Shown here one piece after another: positions 47,384 through 55,450 of a stretch of DNA of 64,000 nucleotides. Both the position numbers and the translations under genes were made by a program. Position 1 is the stretch's first letter, and the number at the start of each line of letters is the position of its first letter. The DNA comes from Bradyrhizobium sp. Arg816. GTDB taxonomy: Bacteria; Pseudomonadota; Alphaproteobacteria; Rhizobiales; Xanthobacteraceae. The DNA lies in the NCBI RefSeq assembly GCF_029989365.1, contig NZ_JAPRAQ010000014.1, forward strand, positions 1 through 64,000, in the 5' to 3' direction. A model generated the notes under the pieces. That model was not told the DNA's origin. It did no database searches and saw nothing but the letters and a program-made list of their open reading frames with translations.

Positions 47384-47812
47384 ATGATCGCCACACCTTT
47401 CACGCCGATGGCGTCGCTCCTTGGTGGCGCGTTAATCGGACTGTCCGCCGTGCTCCTGATGTGGGCGACGGGACGGATCGCCGGTGTCAGCGGCATCGCG
47501 GCGCGGCTGTTTCCGCCTTACGAGGACCGCGAGTTCGCCGGCCGGCTCGCTTTCGTCGTCGGCCTCGTCGCCGCGCCCATCCTGGTGCGCATCGTCAGCG
47601 GAAGCCTGCCGGTGCAAACGATTGCGGCGGGAACGCCGGTGCTGGTCGTCGCCGGATTGCTCACGGGCTTCGGTGCGGTCTGGGGCAGCGGCTGCACGTC
47701 CGGCCATGGCGTCTGCGGCCTGTCGCGGCTGTCGCTGCGCTCGCTGGTCGCGACCATCTCCTTCATGTCGGCGGGCATCGCCACTGTCTTCGTGATGCGG
47801 CACTGGGAATGA
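47384..47812 (+). CDS. YeeE/YedE family membrane protein, first half
   Basis: The 142-residue protein has four hydrophobic segments and the YeeE/YedE motif GFGAVWGSGCTSGHGVCGLSRLSLRSLVAT; the cysteine here is thought to relay thiosulfate sulfur in YeeE. The downstream gene encodes the other half, with ATGA overlap. Together they form a split sulfur-compound transporter, as in many proteobacteria. Confidence 0.88.
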   Translation: MIATPFTPMASLLGGALIGLSAVLLMWATGRIAGVSGIAARLFPPYEDREFAGRLAFVVGLVAAPILVRIVSGSLPVQTIAAGTPVLVVAGLLTGFGAVWGSGCTSGHGVCGLSRLSLRSLVATISFMSAGIATVFVMRHWE

Positions 47813-48285
47813 CGACGATGGCAATCCTCATTCAATTCGCGATCGGCCTTGTCTTCGGTATCGGGCTCATCGTCTCCGGCATGTCGAATCCGGCCAAGGT
47901 GCTGAACTTCTTGGACGTCGCCGGCATTCCCGCCGGAACGTGGGATGCGAGCCTCGCCTTCGTGATGGCAGGTGCGGTCGCGGTAACCTTCATCGGCTTC
48001 AGCCGTGTCTTGAAACTCGCGCGACCGTTTTTCGCTGACCGCTTCTACGTTCCGACGCGAAAGGACATCGATTCGAGAATTATCGTCGGACCCGCCATCT
48101 TCGGAATCGGATGGGGGCTCGCAGGCTTTTGTCCGGGCCCCGCGCTCACCGCGCTCGGATTCGGCTCGGCGTCCGCTTTCATCTTCGTCGCCGCGATGTG
48201 TGCCGGCATGGTGCTCGCCCGCTTCATCGCGCAGCTCCCGTCGTCAACGCGCTTCGCCACGCCCGCCGATCCGCTCGAAACCTGA
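47809..48285 (+). CDS. YeeE/YedE family membrane protein, second half
   Basis: The 158-residue protein has four to five hydrophobic segments and motifs GLIVSGMSNPAKVLNFLDVAGIPAGTWDASLAFVMAGA and GWGLAGFCPGPALTALGFG, the second YeeE/YedE repeat with its Cys in GFCPGP. It is translationally coupled to the preceding gene (ATGA). Confidence 0.88.
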   Translation: MTTMAILIQFAIGLVFGIGLIVSGMSNPAKVLNFLDVAGIPAGTWDASLAFVMAGAVAVTFIGFSRVLKLARPFFADRFYVPTRKDIDSRIIVGPAIFGIGWGLAGFCPGPALTALGFGSASAFIFVAAMCAGMVLARFIAQLPSSTRFATPADPLET

Positions 48286-48288
48286 CAT

Positions 48289-48328
48289 GGACAGGACCGG
48301 GCGAGTGGATCTCGTCCGGTCCTGTCCT
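48289..48328. terminator. Bidirectional hairpin between convergent genes
   Basis: GGACAGGACCGG and CCGGTCCTGTCC form a perfect 12-base-pair stem between the yedE-like gene and the convergent gene ending at 48345. There is no long T run. Confidence 0.75.
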
Positions 48329-48344
48329 GTTACAGCTTCAGTGA

Positions 48345-48674
48345 CTACCAGCGGTCGCCGCCGACACCGACGCCAACGCTGACTCCGGGCGCCCGAATTC
48401 CGACGCCGCCGCGCGGACCATCGTCCCAGTCGCGATAGGTGCGGCGCTCGTAATAGCGATCGCGCGGCATGGTGTTATAGGAGTCGCGCACGATCACGCG
48501 CGAGCCGCCACGGGTGCGATAGCAATTGCCGGCATCGTCGCAGACCATCCGGACCTGCTGAATGAGATCCGGGCTGGTGTATTCGCTGGTCGTATAGATA
48601 TCGGCGGCCTTCGCGCCGCTCGCCGCAGCGAGGGCGCCGACGCCAGCCAGCAGTGCGATCGTGAATGTCCTCAT
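48345..48674 (-). CDS. Small secreted protein with Gly/Val-rich tail
   Basis: The 109-residue product has a signal peptide (residues 1-23, AGVGALAAASGAKAAD), one likely disulfide pair (MVCDDAGNCYRTR), a Arg/Tyr-rich stretch and a tail of RAPGVSVGVGVGGDRW. It resembles small Bradyrhizobium exported proteins of unknown function. GGAGGA precedes the ATG at 48674. Confidence 0.7.
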   Translation of the reverse strand: MRTFTIALLAGVGALAAASGAKAADIYTTSEYTSPDLIQQVRMVCDDAGNCYRTRGGSRVIVRDSYNTMPRDRYYERRTYRDWDDGPRGGVGIRAPGVSVGVGVGGDRW

Positions 48675-48788
48675 CGTGTCCTCCTCCGAAACTGCCCTCG
48701 GTGGTAACAAGAAGGGGAGGCGGTGATCGTTCCGGGTCGAATTACGGGTTTTTCCCGGAACCGGAGCGCGTGTCGGAGAGATTTGTTC

Positions 48789-49193
48789 CTAGATCGGCTC
48801 GTAGCTTTCCGTCCCGCAGATGTCGTCGGCTTCCGCGCGGCGGCGATCGACCACTTTTCCGCCTGAGATCGTCACGATGTAAATCTGGGTGCCGAGCGTG
48901 GAGCCGGTGGCGGAGGTGAGCTGCGCGCGGACGCAAGCGGTCCAGCCCGGTCCCCGCACCTCCCGATGGGGCGGGGCGACGTGCACCTCGCGCGGATAGG
49001 ACGTGTTGAGGAAAACCACGTTGATCTGCTCGCGGACCACGCGCTTGACGTCAGGGGGCGCTTCCGGGGGCGGCTGCTCGGCTTCCTTCAGGCGCATGAA
49101 CTCGGGCACCGGCGCGCGGCTGTCGGCAAAGCCGCAAGAACCGAGCGCCAGCGCGCCGGCCAGCAGCGCCGCATGAGCAACAATCCGCAACAT
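48789..49193 (-). CDS. Putative lipoprotein
   Basis: The 134-residue protein begins with a lipoprotein signal (LLAGALALGSCGF; Cys20 would be acylated), then a Pro/Glu-rich linker and a small domain (INVVFLNTSYPREVHVAPPHREVRGPGWTACVRAQL ... YIVTISGGKVVDRRRAE). No named family is recognised. It is envelope-localised by inference. Confidence 0.7.
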   Translation of the reverse strand: MLRIVAHAALLAGALALGSCGFADSRAPVPEFMRLKEAEQPPPEAPPDVKRVVREQINVVFLNTSYPREVHVAPPHREVRGPGWTACVRAQLTSATGSTLGTQIYIVTISGGKVVDRRRAEADDICGTESYEPI

Positions 49194-49344
49194 CCGTGAA
49201 GGTCCCCCGCGGGCCAACAGATAGGCAGGAATACGATCCAGCAAAGTCCCGCCCGATCAAGATTTGCTGAAACCCCGGCCCCTCCGGCATTTGCTATTAT
49301 GGGATTGCAGGCTAGTTTGTGCCCCAGACGGGGGGATTGCACCA

Positions 49345-49569
49345 ATGAGGATATTGGTCATCGCGGCCGCAGTGCTGGCGCTAACGGCTGCGTCGGCGCA
49401 GGCGCAGGGCCGCAGCAGAGGCCAGCCGAACGAAGCGAAGTCGGACAACAAGCCCAAGGTCGACGAAAAGGCCTACAAGGCCGCGCTGGAGCGCATTCCG
49501 GAGCCCAAGGAGAAGTACGACCCGTGGAGCGGAGCCCGTCCGGCTGAACCTGCCAAGAAGCCCAAATAA
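49345..49569 (+). CDS. Small secreted protein with KIP...DPW motif, paralogue of 53325-53624
   Basis: The 74-residue protein has a signal peptide (residues 1-21, AAAVLALTAASAQAQG) and a mature region DEKAYKAALERIPEPKEKYDPWSGARP. The same pattern (KAYK-x-x-L-x-x-IP-x-x-K...DPW-x-G-x-R) occurs in the 99-residue protein at 53325. The function is unknown. The next gene, a PQQ dehydrogenase, starts immediately after its stop (TAAATG). Confidence 0.7.
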   Translation: MRILVIAAAVLALTAASAQAQGRSRGQPNEAKSDNKPKVDEKAYKAALERIPEPKEKYDPWSGARPAEPAKKPK

Positions 49570-51618
49570 ATGAGGTGGGCGGTGGCGACCCGTCTGTGTC
49601 ATTCGGCCGCCGTCATCGTGTTCCTCTTGTTTTCGTCGTGGCCAGGCATCGCCTGGGAGAGCTGGGGTGGCGATCCCGGCGGCTCACGCTTCTCGCCATT
49701 GCGGGAGGTCACGCCCGACAATGTCGGCAATCTGGTTCGGGCCTTCGAATTCCATACCGGCGATCTCGCGGCGCGGCCGCCCGAGGTGATGCGGCGAACC
49801 AAATTCCAGGCGACGCCATTGTTCGTCGAGGACAGCCTGATTTTCTGCTCGCCCTTCAACGAGGTGATTGCGCTCGATCCCGGCACGGGCGCGCAGAAAT
49901 GGCGCTTCGATCCGAAGATCGCGACCAATCAGCGGCCCGCCAACCGCTATGTCTGCCGTGGCGTGACCCATTGGATCGACGATGAGGCGCCTGCAGATGC
50001 CGCCTGCCGGTCGCGCATCTTCATGGGCACGAACGATGTCCGCCTGATCGCGCTGGATGCAAAGACCGGGATTCCCTGCGCGGGTTTCGGCACCGGCGGT
50101 GAGGTCAGGCCCGATATCGGCATGAAGCTGGACTGGCCCGGCGAATTCCAGATCACCTCGCCGCCGGCGGTCGGCCGCGGTGTCGTCGTGGTCGGCTCCG
50201 CGATCGGCGACAACCGCCGCGTCGACGCGCCGAGCGGCGTGGTGCGGGCGTTCGATGCGCGCAGCGGCCAGCCGCGCTGGACCTTCGAGCCGCTCAAGCG
50301 CGACGGTGTCGAAGCCGGTCATGCCAATGTCTGGGCGCCGATGTCGGTCGACGCGGCCCGCGGGCTGGTTTTCCTGCCGACGTCCTCGCCGTCGCCGGAC
50401 TTTTGGGGTGGCAAGCGGCCGGGCAATAACGAGCACGCCAATTCGGTGGTCGCGCTGCGCATCGAGACCGGCGAGGTCGTGTGGGCATTCCAGACCGTGC
50501 ATCACGACGTCTGGGATTACGATCTGGCGTCGCAGCCGACGCTCACGCGTATCGACACCGGAGACGGCCAGCGCGATGTCGTGATTCAGCCGACCAAGCA
50601 GGGATTTGTCTTCGTGCTCGACCGCGATACCGGCAAGCCGGTGTGGCCGGTGGAAGAGCGCGTCGTGCCGCAAGGCGGCGCGGAAGGTGAACGACTGTCG
50701 CCGACGCAGCCATTCCCGACGCATGTGCCGCCGCTGACGTCGCAAAGAATCTCGACTGAGGACGCGCTCTCGCTCCTCCCTGGCCTGGGTGGCTCTGCTT
50801 GCGAAAGACAGTTCGCGGAGGCTCGTAACGAGGGGTTGTTCACCCCGCCCTCGACGCAAGGCACGGCGGAGTTTCCCTTCACCGGCGGCGGCGTCAACTG
50901 GGGTAGCGCAGCCTTCGACCCGGTCAACCAGATCCTCTACGCCAACACCGGCCGCGCCGTTCATCTCATCAAGCTGATCCCGCGTGCGGAGGCCGCTGGA
51001 TTCGATCCGCCGCCCGGCCATGATTTCGGCCAGCAGAAGGGCGCGCCGTTTGCAATGTCGCGTGCGGTGGTGAAATCGCCGCTCGGGCTGCTCTGCAACA
51101 AGCCGCCTTGGGGCGAGATGGTCGCGGTCGATCTGAAGGCCGGCAAGATCCTCTGGCGTTCGACGGTCGGCACCACGGAAGACCTTGCGCCGCTCGGCGT
51201 GCCGCTGCCGTGGGGCGCGCCGCTCGTCAACGGGCTCGCGGTCACTGCAGGCGGTCTCGTCTTCACCGGTGCGATGGACGCCTATCTGCGCGCCTTCGAT
51301 GCGCGAAGCGGCCGGGAGTTGTGGCAAGGCCGGCTGCCGGTGCCCGGCGTCGCCAACCCCATGACCTATCTCTGGAAGGGCGAGCAGTATGTCGCGATCG
51401 GCGCCGGCGGTCACTCCGAGGTCGGCACCTCGATCGGCGACAGCGTCGTTGCGTTTCGCCTGGCGCGGCCGGGTGAAGGGCCGTCGCTGTGGTCGCGCAC
51501 CATCGATCGTCCGGGCGGACGATTTTGGGTGTCGTCGTCAGCAATTGTGCTCGCGATCATCGTGCTGATCATCGCGAGCCTGCGCTGGCGTCGTCGACGT
51601 CGTATAAAGCAAGCATGA
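49570..51618 (+). CDS. PQQ-dependent dehydrogenase (glucose dehydrogenase type) with C-terminal membrane anchor
   Basis: The 682-residue quinoprotein has a signal sequence (about residues 1-29), then the eight-bladed propeller: WESWGGDPGGSRFSPLREVTPDNVGNL, WRFDPKIATNQ, GHANVWAPMSVDAARGLVFLPTSSPSPDFWGGKRPG, VWAFQTVHHDVWDYDL and GGLVFTGAMDAYLRAFDARSG. It matches membrane glucose/quinate dehydrogenase catalytic domains, but the five-helix N-terminal anchor of Gcd is missing. Instead a single C-terminal helix (SSAIVLAIIVLIIASLRW) followed by RRRRR ends the protein. A periplasmic, C-tail-anchored aldose or polyol dehydrogenase is the best reading. Confidence 0.88.
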   Translation: MRWAVATRLCHSAAVIVFLLFSSWPGIAWESWGGDPGGSRFSPLREVTPDNVGNLVRAFEFHTGDLAARPPEVMRRTKFQATPLFVEDSLIFCSPFNEVIALDPGTGAQKWRFDPKIATNQRPANRYVCRGVTHWIDDEAPADAACRSRIFMGTNDVRLIALDAKTGIPCAGFGTGGEVRPDIGMKLDWPGEFQITSPPAVGRGVVVVGSAIGDNRRVDAPSGVVRAFDARSGQPRWTFEPLKRDGVEAGHANVWAPMSVDAARGLVFLPTSSPSPDFWGGKRPGNNEHANSVVALRIETGEVVWAFQTVHHDVWDYDLASQPTLTRIDTGDGQRDVVIQPTKQGFVFVLDRDTGKPVWPVEERVVPQGGAEGERLSPTQPFPTHVPPLTSQRISTEDALSLLPGLGGSACERQFAEARNEGLFTPPSTQGTAEFPFTGGGVNWGSAAFDPVNQILYANTGRAVHLIKLIPRAEAAGFDPPPGHDFGQQKGAPFAMSRAVVKSPLGLLCNKPPWGEMVAVDLKAGKILWRSTVGTTEDLAPLGVPLPWGAPLVNGLAVTAGGLVFTGAMDAYLRAFDARSGRELWQGRLPVPGVANPMTYLWKGEQYVAIGAGGHSEVGTSIGDSVVAFRLARPGEGPSLWSRTIDRPGGRFWVSSSAIVLAIIVLIIASLRWRRRRRIKQA

Positions 51619-51664
51619 TGCTGCGTTGTGGATGCGATGCGAACGGTTGTTCACATCGCGCACG

Positions 51665-51907
51665 CTATCGTACGAAAGCGAGGCCGATGCGCCTATCATT
51701 GCGCCATACGGTGCGGCAATTCCTTACGAAATTGTCGCGCGCGATCGAGAGCGTGAATGATTGCGGCAATATGACGGGGGAATCGAGGTCGATCGCCGCG
51801 CCGTCTTCCGACATGTTTCGCACCGTGCAGGCGATGCCGCTGCTTTCAAAGGTGATCGTTCCACCCTTGAAAACACGGTAACGCTGCGCTGCTCGTTTCT
51901 CGATCAT
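51665..51907 (-). CDS. PilZ-domain protein
   Basis: The 80-residue protein is a single PilZ-type domain: EKRAAQRYRVFKGGTITF (RxxxR-type motif) and NMSEDGAAIDLDSPVILPQSFTL (the D/N-x-S-x-x-G motif). PilZ domains usually bind cyclic di-GMP; the first motif here is weak. An in-frame ATG at 51913 adds two residues. Confidence 0.8.
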   Translation of the reverse strand: MIEKRAAQRYRVFKGGTITFESSGIACTVRNMSEDGAAIDLDSPVILPQSFTLSIARDNFVRNCRTVWRNDRRIGLAFVR

Positions 51908-52092
51908 CGGCATTAATCCATAACGATGATTGTGAAGTAGTGCATAGAAATTACGTTGAAATAAACTCAATACTGGCGCTACTTGCACAGCGCTTCAGAC
52001 TTCGTTTACGACGTTGGAGCGGTGAGTCACTTCCCGCCGACTTTCCTCACAAGCCCTTCCTTTATGGCGTTACGCGCCGATGGAGAATATTG

Positions 52093-52386
52093 ATGAAGAC
52101 CACGCTTTCGCTTCTGTTCGCCGCAGCGCTCTCGCTGTCGTCGATGCCCGCCCACGCCGTCAAGTGGGACCTCTCGACCATGACCTGCAAGCAGTTCCTC
52201 GAGAGCGGCGAAGACAACATCGCGGTCGTGCTGACCTGGATGGACGGCTGGTACAAGGGCGACGAGGACAACGCGATCATCGACACCGAGGTGTTCATCG
52301 AGAACGCCAAGAAGTTCGGTGCCTATTGCGGAAAGAATCCGACCGTCAGCGTCGTCACCGCGGCTGACGAAATTCTCGGCAAGTAA
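52093..52386 (+). CDS. HdeA/HdeB-family periplasmic protein
   Basis: The 97-residue protein has a signal peptide (residues 1-22, LSLSSMPAHAV) and KWDLSTMTCKQFLESGEDNIAVVLTWMDGWYKGDED ... KKFGAYCGKNPTVSVVTAADEI. The two cysteines and the TC-x-x-F-L pattern mark the HdeA/HdeB acid-stress chaperone group. A terminator follows. Confidence 0.85.
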   Translation: MKTTLSLLFAAALSLSSMPAHAVKWDLSTMTCKQFLESGEDNIAVVLTWMDGWYKGDEDNAIIDTEVFIENAKKFGAYCGKNPTVSVVTAADEILGK

Positions 52387-52397
52387 TTTTCGAAGCG

Positions 52398-52428
52398 GAC
52401 CGAAGCGCGGATGTATCGCGCTTCGGTC
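52398..52428 (+). terminator. Hairpin after the hdeA-like gene
   Basis: GACCGAAGCGCG and CGCGCTTCGGTC form a perfect 12-base-pair stem 11 bases after the stop. A second, T-tailed hairpin follows at 52457. Confidence 0.8.
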
Positions 52429-52456
52429 TGTTGCTTCGACACGATCGTGATGAAGA

Positions 52457-52499
52457 GCCGCGGTGCGCCTTGCGCTCACGCGGCTCTCGTCTTTTTTTG
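52457..52499 (+). terminator. Second terminator, with T run
   Basis: GAGCCGCG and CGCGGCTC form a stem around a 16-base loop, followed by TCGTCTTTTTTT on the plus strand, just before the convergent thioesterase gene. Confidence 0.8.
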
Positions 52500-52500
52500 C

Positions 52501-52965
52501 TCAGCCCGGCAGCATCGCGAACGCGCTCGACACCATCGCCACCTGTTTGTTGTCGGTGGCCGAGAGCAGCGTGACGCGGCCAAAGCTCATGGTGCGTCCG
52601 AGCCGCACCACGCGGGCATCAGCCAGCACGTCCGACGAGGAGACCGCACGCATGAAATGCGTGGTCTGGTCGACCGTCGTCATCGGACGATAGCCGCGAT
52701 TCGCGGCGAGGTTCGCGATCACCATCGCGGTATCGGCGAGCGCCATCAGCGCCTGGCCGCACACCACGCCGCCGTTGCGGCACAACCGCTCCGAGAATGG
52801 CATGCGCAGCAGCGCGCCCGGCTGCCAATCCGGCACGTCCGGCGGCGCGAGGTGCTCGATGCGTTCGACGGCGAGGTTGAGATCCTGGACCCAGGGCGCA
52901 AAAACCTCGCCGAGTATGCGTCTGGCCTCAGCGATGCCGAACTCGGCTTCTGGCTGCGATGGCAT
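52501..52965 (-). CDS. PaaI-like hotdog thioesterase
   Basis: The ~154-residue protein has the hotdog pattern of acyl-CoA thioesterases: RNGGVVCGQALMALADTAMVIANLAANRGYRPMTTVDQTTHFMRAV, FGRVTLLSATDNKQVAMVSSAFAML. The usual catalytic Asp is present in ALADTAM. GGGGGA before the ATG at 52965 favours that start; 53004 is also open and adds 13 residues. Confidence 0.85.
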   Translation of the reverse strand: MPSQPEAEFGIAEARRILGEVFAPWVQDLNLAVERIEHLAPPDVPDWQPGALLRMPFSERLCRNGGVVCGQALMALADTAMVIANLAANRGYRPMTTVDQTTHFMRAVSSSDVLADARVVRLGRTMSFGRVTLLSATDNKQVAMVSSAFAMLPG

Positions 52966-53111
52966 TGCTGTCGGTCCCCCTGTGTTGCCGGATATTTCGG
53001 CCATTCTGCGCGCATCGGCGCGGCAAAGTCACCCGGTCTTCCGTCGGCTCTGTTGGCTTGAAAATGCCTGACTTGGCCCGATATGATACCGGGCTTGGGA
53101 ATGGGTGGGCG

Positions 53112-53243
53112 ATGTTGCGTCGGTGTGTCCTCGTGTTTGGGTTGATAGCGCTAGGTCTCGCGCTGGACGGGTGCACCAGATGCGGCCCGATTTGGGACGA
53201 CTGGCTGCAGGCGCCGAAATCGTGCAGATCGGACCGGCTCTAG
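53112..53243 (+). CDS. Very small lipoprotein
   Basis: The 43-residue product has a lipoprotein signal (VFGLIALGLALDGC; Cys19 acylated) and a mature part of only 25 residues (CTRCGPIWDDWLQAPKSCRS) with three cysteines and two Trp. This resembles a small conserved Bradyrhizobium lipoprotein with CGPIWDDW; function unknown. A longer in-frame start near 53064 would spoil the signal. Confidence 0.6.
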   Translation: MLRRCVLVFGLIALGLALDGCTRCGPIWDDWLQAPKSCRSDRL

Positions 53244-53324
53244 CGCGCCATTCGGCCCGAGCGGGCCGTTGACAAGGACGACAAGGCGCGGTTGACCCGC
53301 CCTTCAGGAATGATCGAGGAGTCA

Positions 53325-53624
53325 ATGATGAAGCTTTTCCCTGTGGCGGCGGTGCTGCTGGCCGTGCTGGCGGGACCGGCCTACGCGCAAATGCCCAATC
53401 TCAATTTGCTGCAGGAAGGCCCGGGCAAGACCCCGGAGGAAAAGGCCGCGGAGGCCGAGCGTGACAAGGCCTACAAGGAAACGCTGAAGAAGATTCCGGA
53501 CTCCAAGGCGTCCAACGATCCCTGGGGCGGCATGCGTTCCGACCCGCCGAAGCAGGCGGCTGCGCCGAAGGCGTCGGCCGCAACCAGCGCGCCCAAGAAG
53601 AAGTCCGGCACGACCGCCAATTGA
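53325..53624 (+). CDS. Small secreted protein, paralogue of 49345-49569
   Basis: The 99-residue protein has a signal peptide (about residues 1-23, VLAGPAYAQM), an acidic/basic linker (GKTPEEKAAEAERDKAYKETLKKIPDSKASNDPWGGMRSDPP) and a Lys/Ala/Ser tail. The KAYK...IP...DPW-x-G-x-R core is shared with the protein at 49345. GAGGAG precedes the ATG. No known domain. Confidence 0.7.
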   Translation: MMKLFPVAAVLLAVLAGPAYAQMPNLNLLQEGPGKTPEEKAAEAERDKAYKETLKKIPDSKASNDPWGGMRSDPPKQAAAPKASAATSAPKKKSGTTAN

Positions 53625-53727
53625 CCTTCGGCCCGATCGGAGGCGGTTGATGCCTCCGGCCGGGACTCCTCTTCGGCCGGCCTGCTTCCTACATCTTCGA
53701 GAGCGTATTGCGTTGAGGAGGAACGGC

Positions 53728-53982
53728 ATGGCTGATCGTCCGCGGGATCTCGCCGAGCGGATGGCGCGCCGGCGCAAGATGGGCGGCAAGCCGGGCGAGC
53801 GCGGCGGCGATGGCTTCTTGCGTGAGACTTTCACTCTGCCGCGCCCGGCGGCGCGGGCGAGGGCGGAGGCATTCTTCGCCCGCTACCCCAAGGCCGGCTA
53901 TATGAGCGCGGTCGAGACCTGGCGCGAACTGCCGGGCGGCGAGATCGAATTCACCATGCGGCGGCTGCCCAGCGCCGACTAG
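53728..53982 (+). CDS. Conserved small hypothetical protein
   Basis: The 84-residue protein begins MADRPRDLAERMARRRKMGG and ends with ARAEAFFARYPKAGYMSAVETWRELPGGEIEFTMRRL, a compact alpha/beta region. GAGGAGG lies six bases before the ATG. Family not recognised; cytoplasmic by composition. Confidence 0.6.
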   Translation: MADRPRDLAERMARRRKMGGKPGERGGDGFLRETFTLPRPAARARAEAFFARYPKAGYMSAVETWRELPGGEIEFTMRRLPSAD

Positions 53983-53985
53983 GCG

Positions 53986-54225
53986 TCAAGTCTCCTCGAA
54001 GGATTCGGCGACGATGCGGATCCGGAACACGGGCTCCTTGGCCTCGTCCAACAGCTCCATGTGCCATTCGGAATTTTCGTTGAGCTTGCGCGCGAGGCCG
54101 GCGGCCATGTCGGCGCAGATGCTGGTCATCATCTTCCAGGCGGCATCGCGATCGGCAAATTCCGTCGCCTGGTCCGCGCAGCCGGAATAGCGGCCGTTCC
54201 GAATTCGAAAAAAGTAGCGCGGCAT
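53986..54225 (-). CDS. DUF6894-like small protein
   Basis: The 79-residue protein starts MPRYFFRIRNGRYSGCADQATEFADRDAAWKMM and ends with a beta segment FRIRIVAESFEET. The PRYFF-x-I-R-x-G...D...A pattern is the DUF6894 family common in rhizobia. A paralogue is at 56686-56922. Convergent with the 53728 gene. Function unknown. Confidence 0.7.
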   Translation of the reverse strand: MPRYFFRIRNGRYSGCADQATEFADRDAAWKMMTSICADMAAGLARKLNENSEWHMELLDEAKEPVFRIRIVAESFEET

Positions 54226-54629
54226 GACTGGCACCGGTCACATGATGGTCCCGCCTCCCGGGCCATGGGCGCGCGCAGTGCAGTCCCAAACCAGGGACAG
54301 ATCAATTCCGGGCCGCTACGGACCACACCTCGCGGGCGCGCGTGGCTGCTGAACCCGGCTGGTTCATTCATGCGGTCTTGCGCCCGATCGCCTTCAAACG
54401 AAATTGGGCTCCGAAAACCGTGCACGGAATTCGGGCAAGGCATGGCAATTCACCCGGTCTTGCCGTGCAACCGTCCACGCAGAGGAACTCTGTTCATGGT
54501 CGGAGAACCACGGAACAGCCGGACGAATGCGAGCACAGGTGTGGTCGATACATTTCCACTTTTGCGTGTCATGTATCTATGCTCTGCTTGTGAATGACGG
54601 TTCGAGCGCGATGTCACGAAGGGGAAGGT
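54226..54629. other. Intergenic stretch, no gene recognised
   Basis: About 400 bases without a supported coding region. No clear hairpin or repeat was noticed. It may hold the promoters of the flanking divergent small genes. Confidence 0.35.
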
Positions 54630-54881
54630 GTGAGCTGGCTGAGACATCTTGTGCTGCGCTGGGGTGCACGGAATTTCTCGCTGACCTGTCCCCATTGCCA
54701 GCATCCCGCGTCCTCATCGAGCTTCAGGCGCGCGCGCTTCATGCTCGGTGACGAGACGCTCGTCTGCGAAGAGTGCGGCGAGACCAGCGTCGTCACGTTC
54801 TGGCGTTTCGAAGGACTATCGAGCCGGCCCGATTGCACTGACGCGCTGCGGCGCGCGCGGCTGTCCGATTCGCGGCATTGA
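54630..54881 (+). CDS. Small protein with two CxxC zinc-binding pairs
   Basis: From GTG 54630 (preceded by GGGGAAGG) the 83-residue product has CPHC and CEEC pairs about 36 residues apart (FSLTCPHCQHPASSSSF, ETLVCEECGETSVVTFW), so it can form a zinc ribbon. The rest is basic. An in-frame ATG at 54594 adds 12 residues. Function unknown. Confidence 0.55.
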   Translation: MSWLRHLVLRWGARNFSLTCPHCQHPASSSSFRRARFMLGDETLVCEECGETSVVTFWRFEGLSSRPDCTDALRRARLSDSRH

Positions 54882-54932
54882 TCCAACGCCGGCCAACTTT
54901 CCCGCTGCTCGGTGAAGTGGCCGGCACGCATG

Positions 54933-55050
54933 AAAAAACCCGCTTGGGGAGAGCCAAGCGGGTGAAAGGTTATTGGAGGCTGAGGTGCTGGGCTGCAACA
55001 CCGTAGCCAGACGACCCTAGCCGGTTGAGCTTACGACAGCCTGACAGGGC
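54933..55050 (-). ncRNA. Putative small RNA copy 1 with intrinsic terminator
   Basis: On the minus strand the unit contains GTCAGGC, GTAAGC, CTAG, TCTGGCTACG and CTCCA and ends with ACCCGCTTGGC-loop-CCAAGCGGGT (54938-54963) and TTTTTT. The same ordered words and a similar terminator occur in a second unit at 55097-55205. No reading frame fits. The pair looks like a tandemly duplicated sRNA gene. The 5-prime end is approximate. Confidence 0.65.
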
Positions 55051-55096
55051 CGGCCGATCGGCATTCAACCTGCCGCGCGTCTGCGCCCGCAAACAG

Positions 55097-55205
55097 AAAA
55101 CCCCGCTCGGGGCGGAGCGGGGTCCTCGACTGTGTATGGAGGCCCGGTGTTGGTCCACCGGGCGCAGCCAGACTAGGAGACCAGGCTTACGGGTGCCTGA
55201 CGGCG
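55097..55205 (-). ncRNA. Putative small RNA copy 2 with intrinsic terminator
   Basis: This is the second unit of the pair. On the minus strand it has GTCAGGC, GTAAGC, CTAG, TCTGGCTGCG, CACC and CTCCA and ends with CCCCGCT-loop-AGCGGGG (55101-55122) then TTTTC. The terminator stem differs from copy 1 but with compensating changes. The 5-prime end is approximate. Confidence 0.65.
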
Positions 55206-55360
55206 GCTCCGGAATCCGCGTCGCGAGGCCGCAGACTGGCCTCGCACACGTCCCAATTTGGCCACCCGATCGCACCACTGGAGCCACACCCCTCGGCGAG
55301 ATTCCGCATCGTCGGCGCCGCCATGGGGGAAACGTGGTGCGCCGGCAGCGGGGTGGCATC

Positions 55361-55450
55361 ATGGATAACGTAGAGCGGTCATTCGCCGCCGCGACGGCGG
55401 CTGGCTTCGTCGTGCTGGTGATCGGCCTCGTGCTGCTGGCGCTGCTGTAA
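55361..55450 (+). CDS. Possible 29-residue single-helix membrane peptide
   Basis: MDNVERSF is followed by one hydrophobic helix (AAATAAGFVVLVIGLVLLALL) that reaches the stop. A moderately purine-rich GCGGGGTGG lies upstream. Very short, so only suggestive. Confidence 0.35.
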   Translation: MDNVERSFAAATAAGFVVLVIGLVLLALL

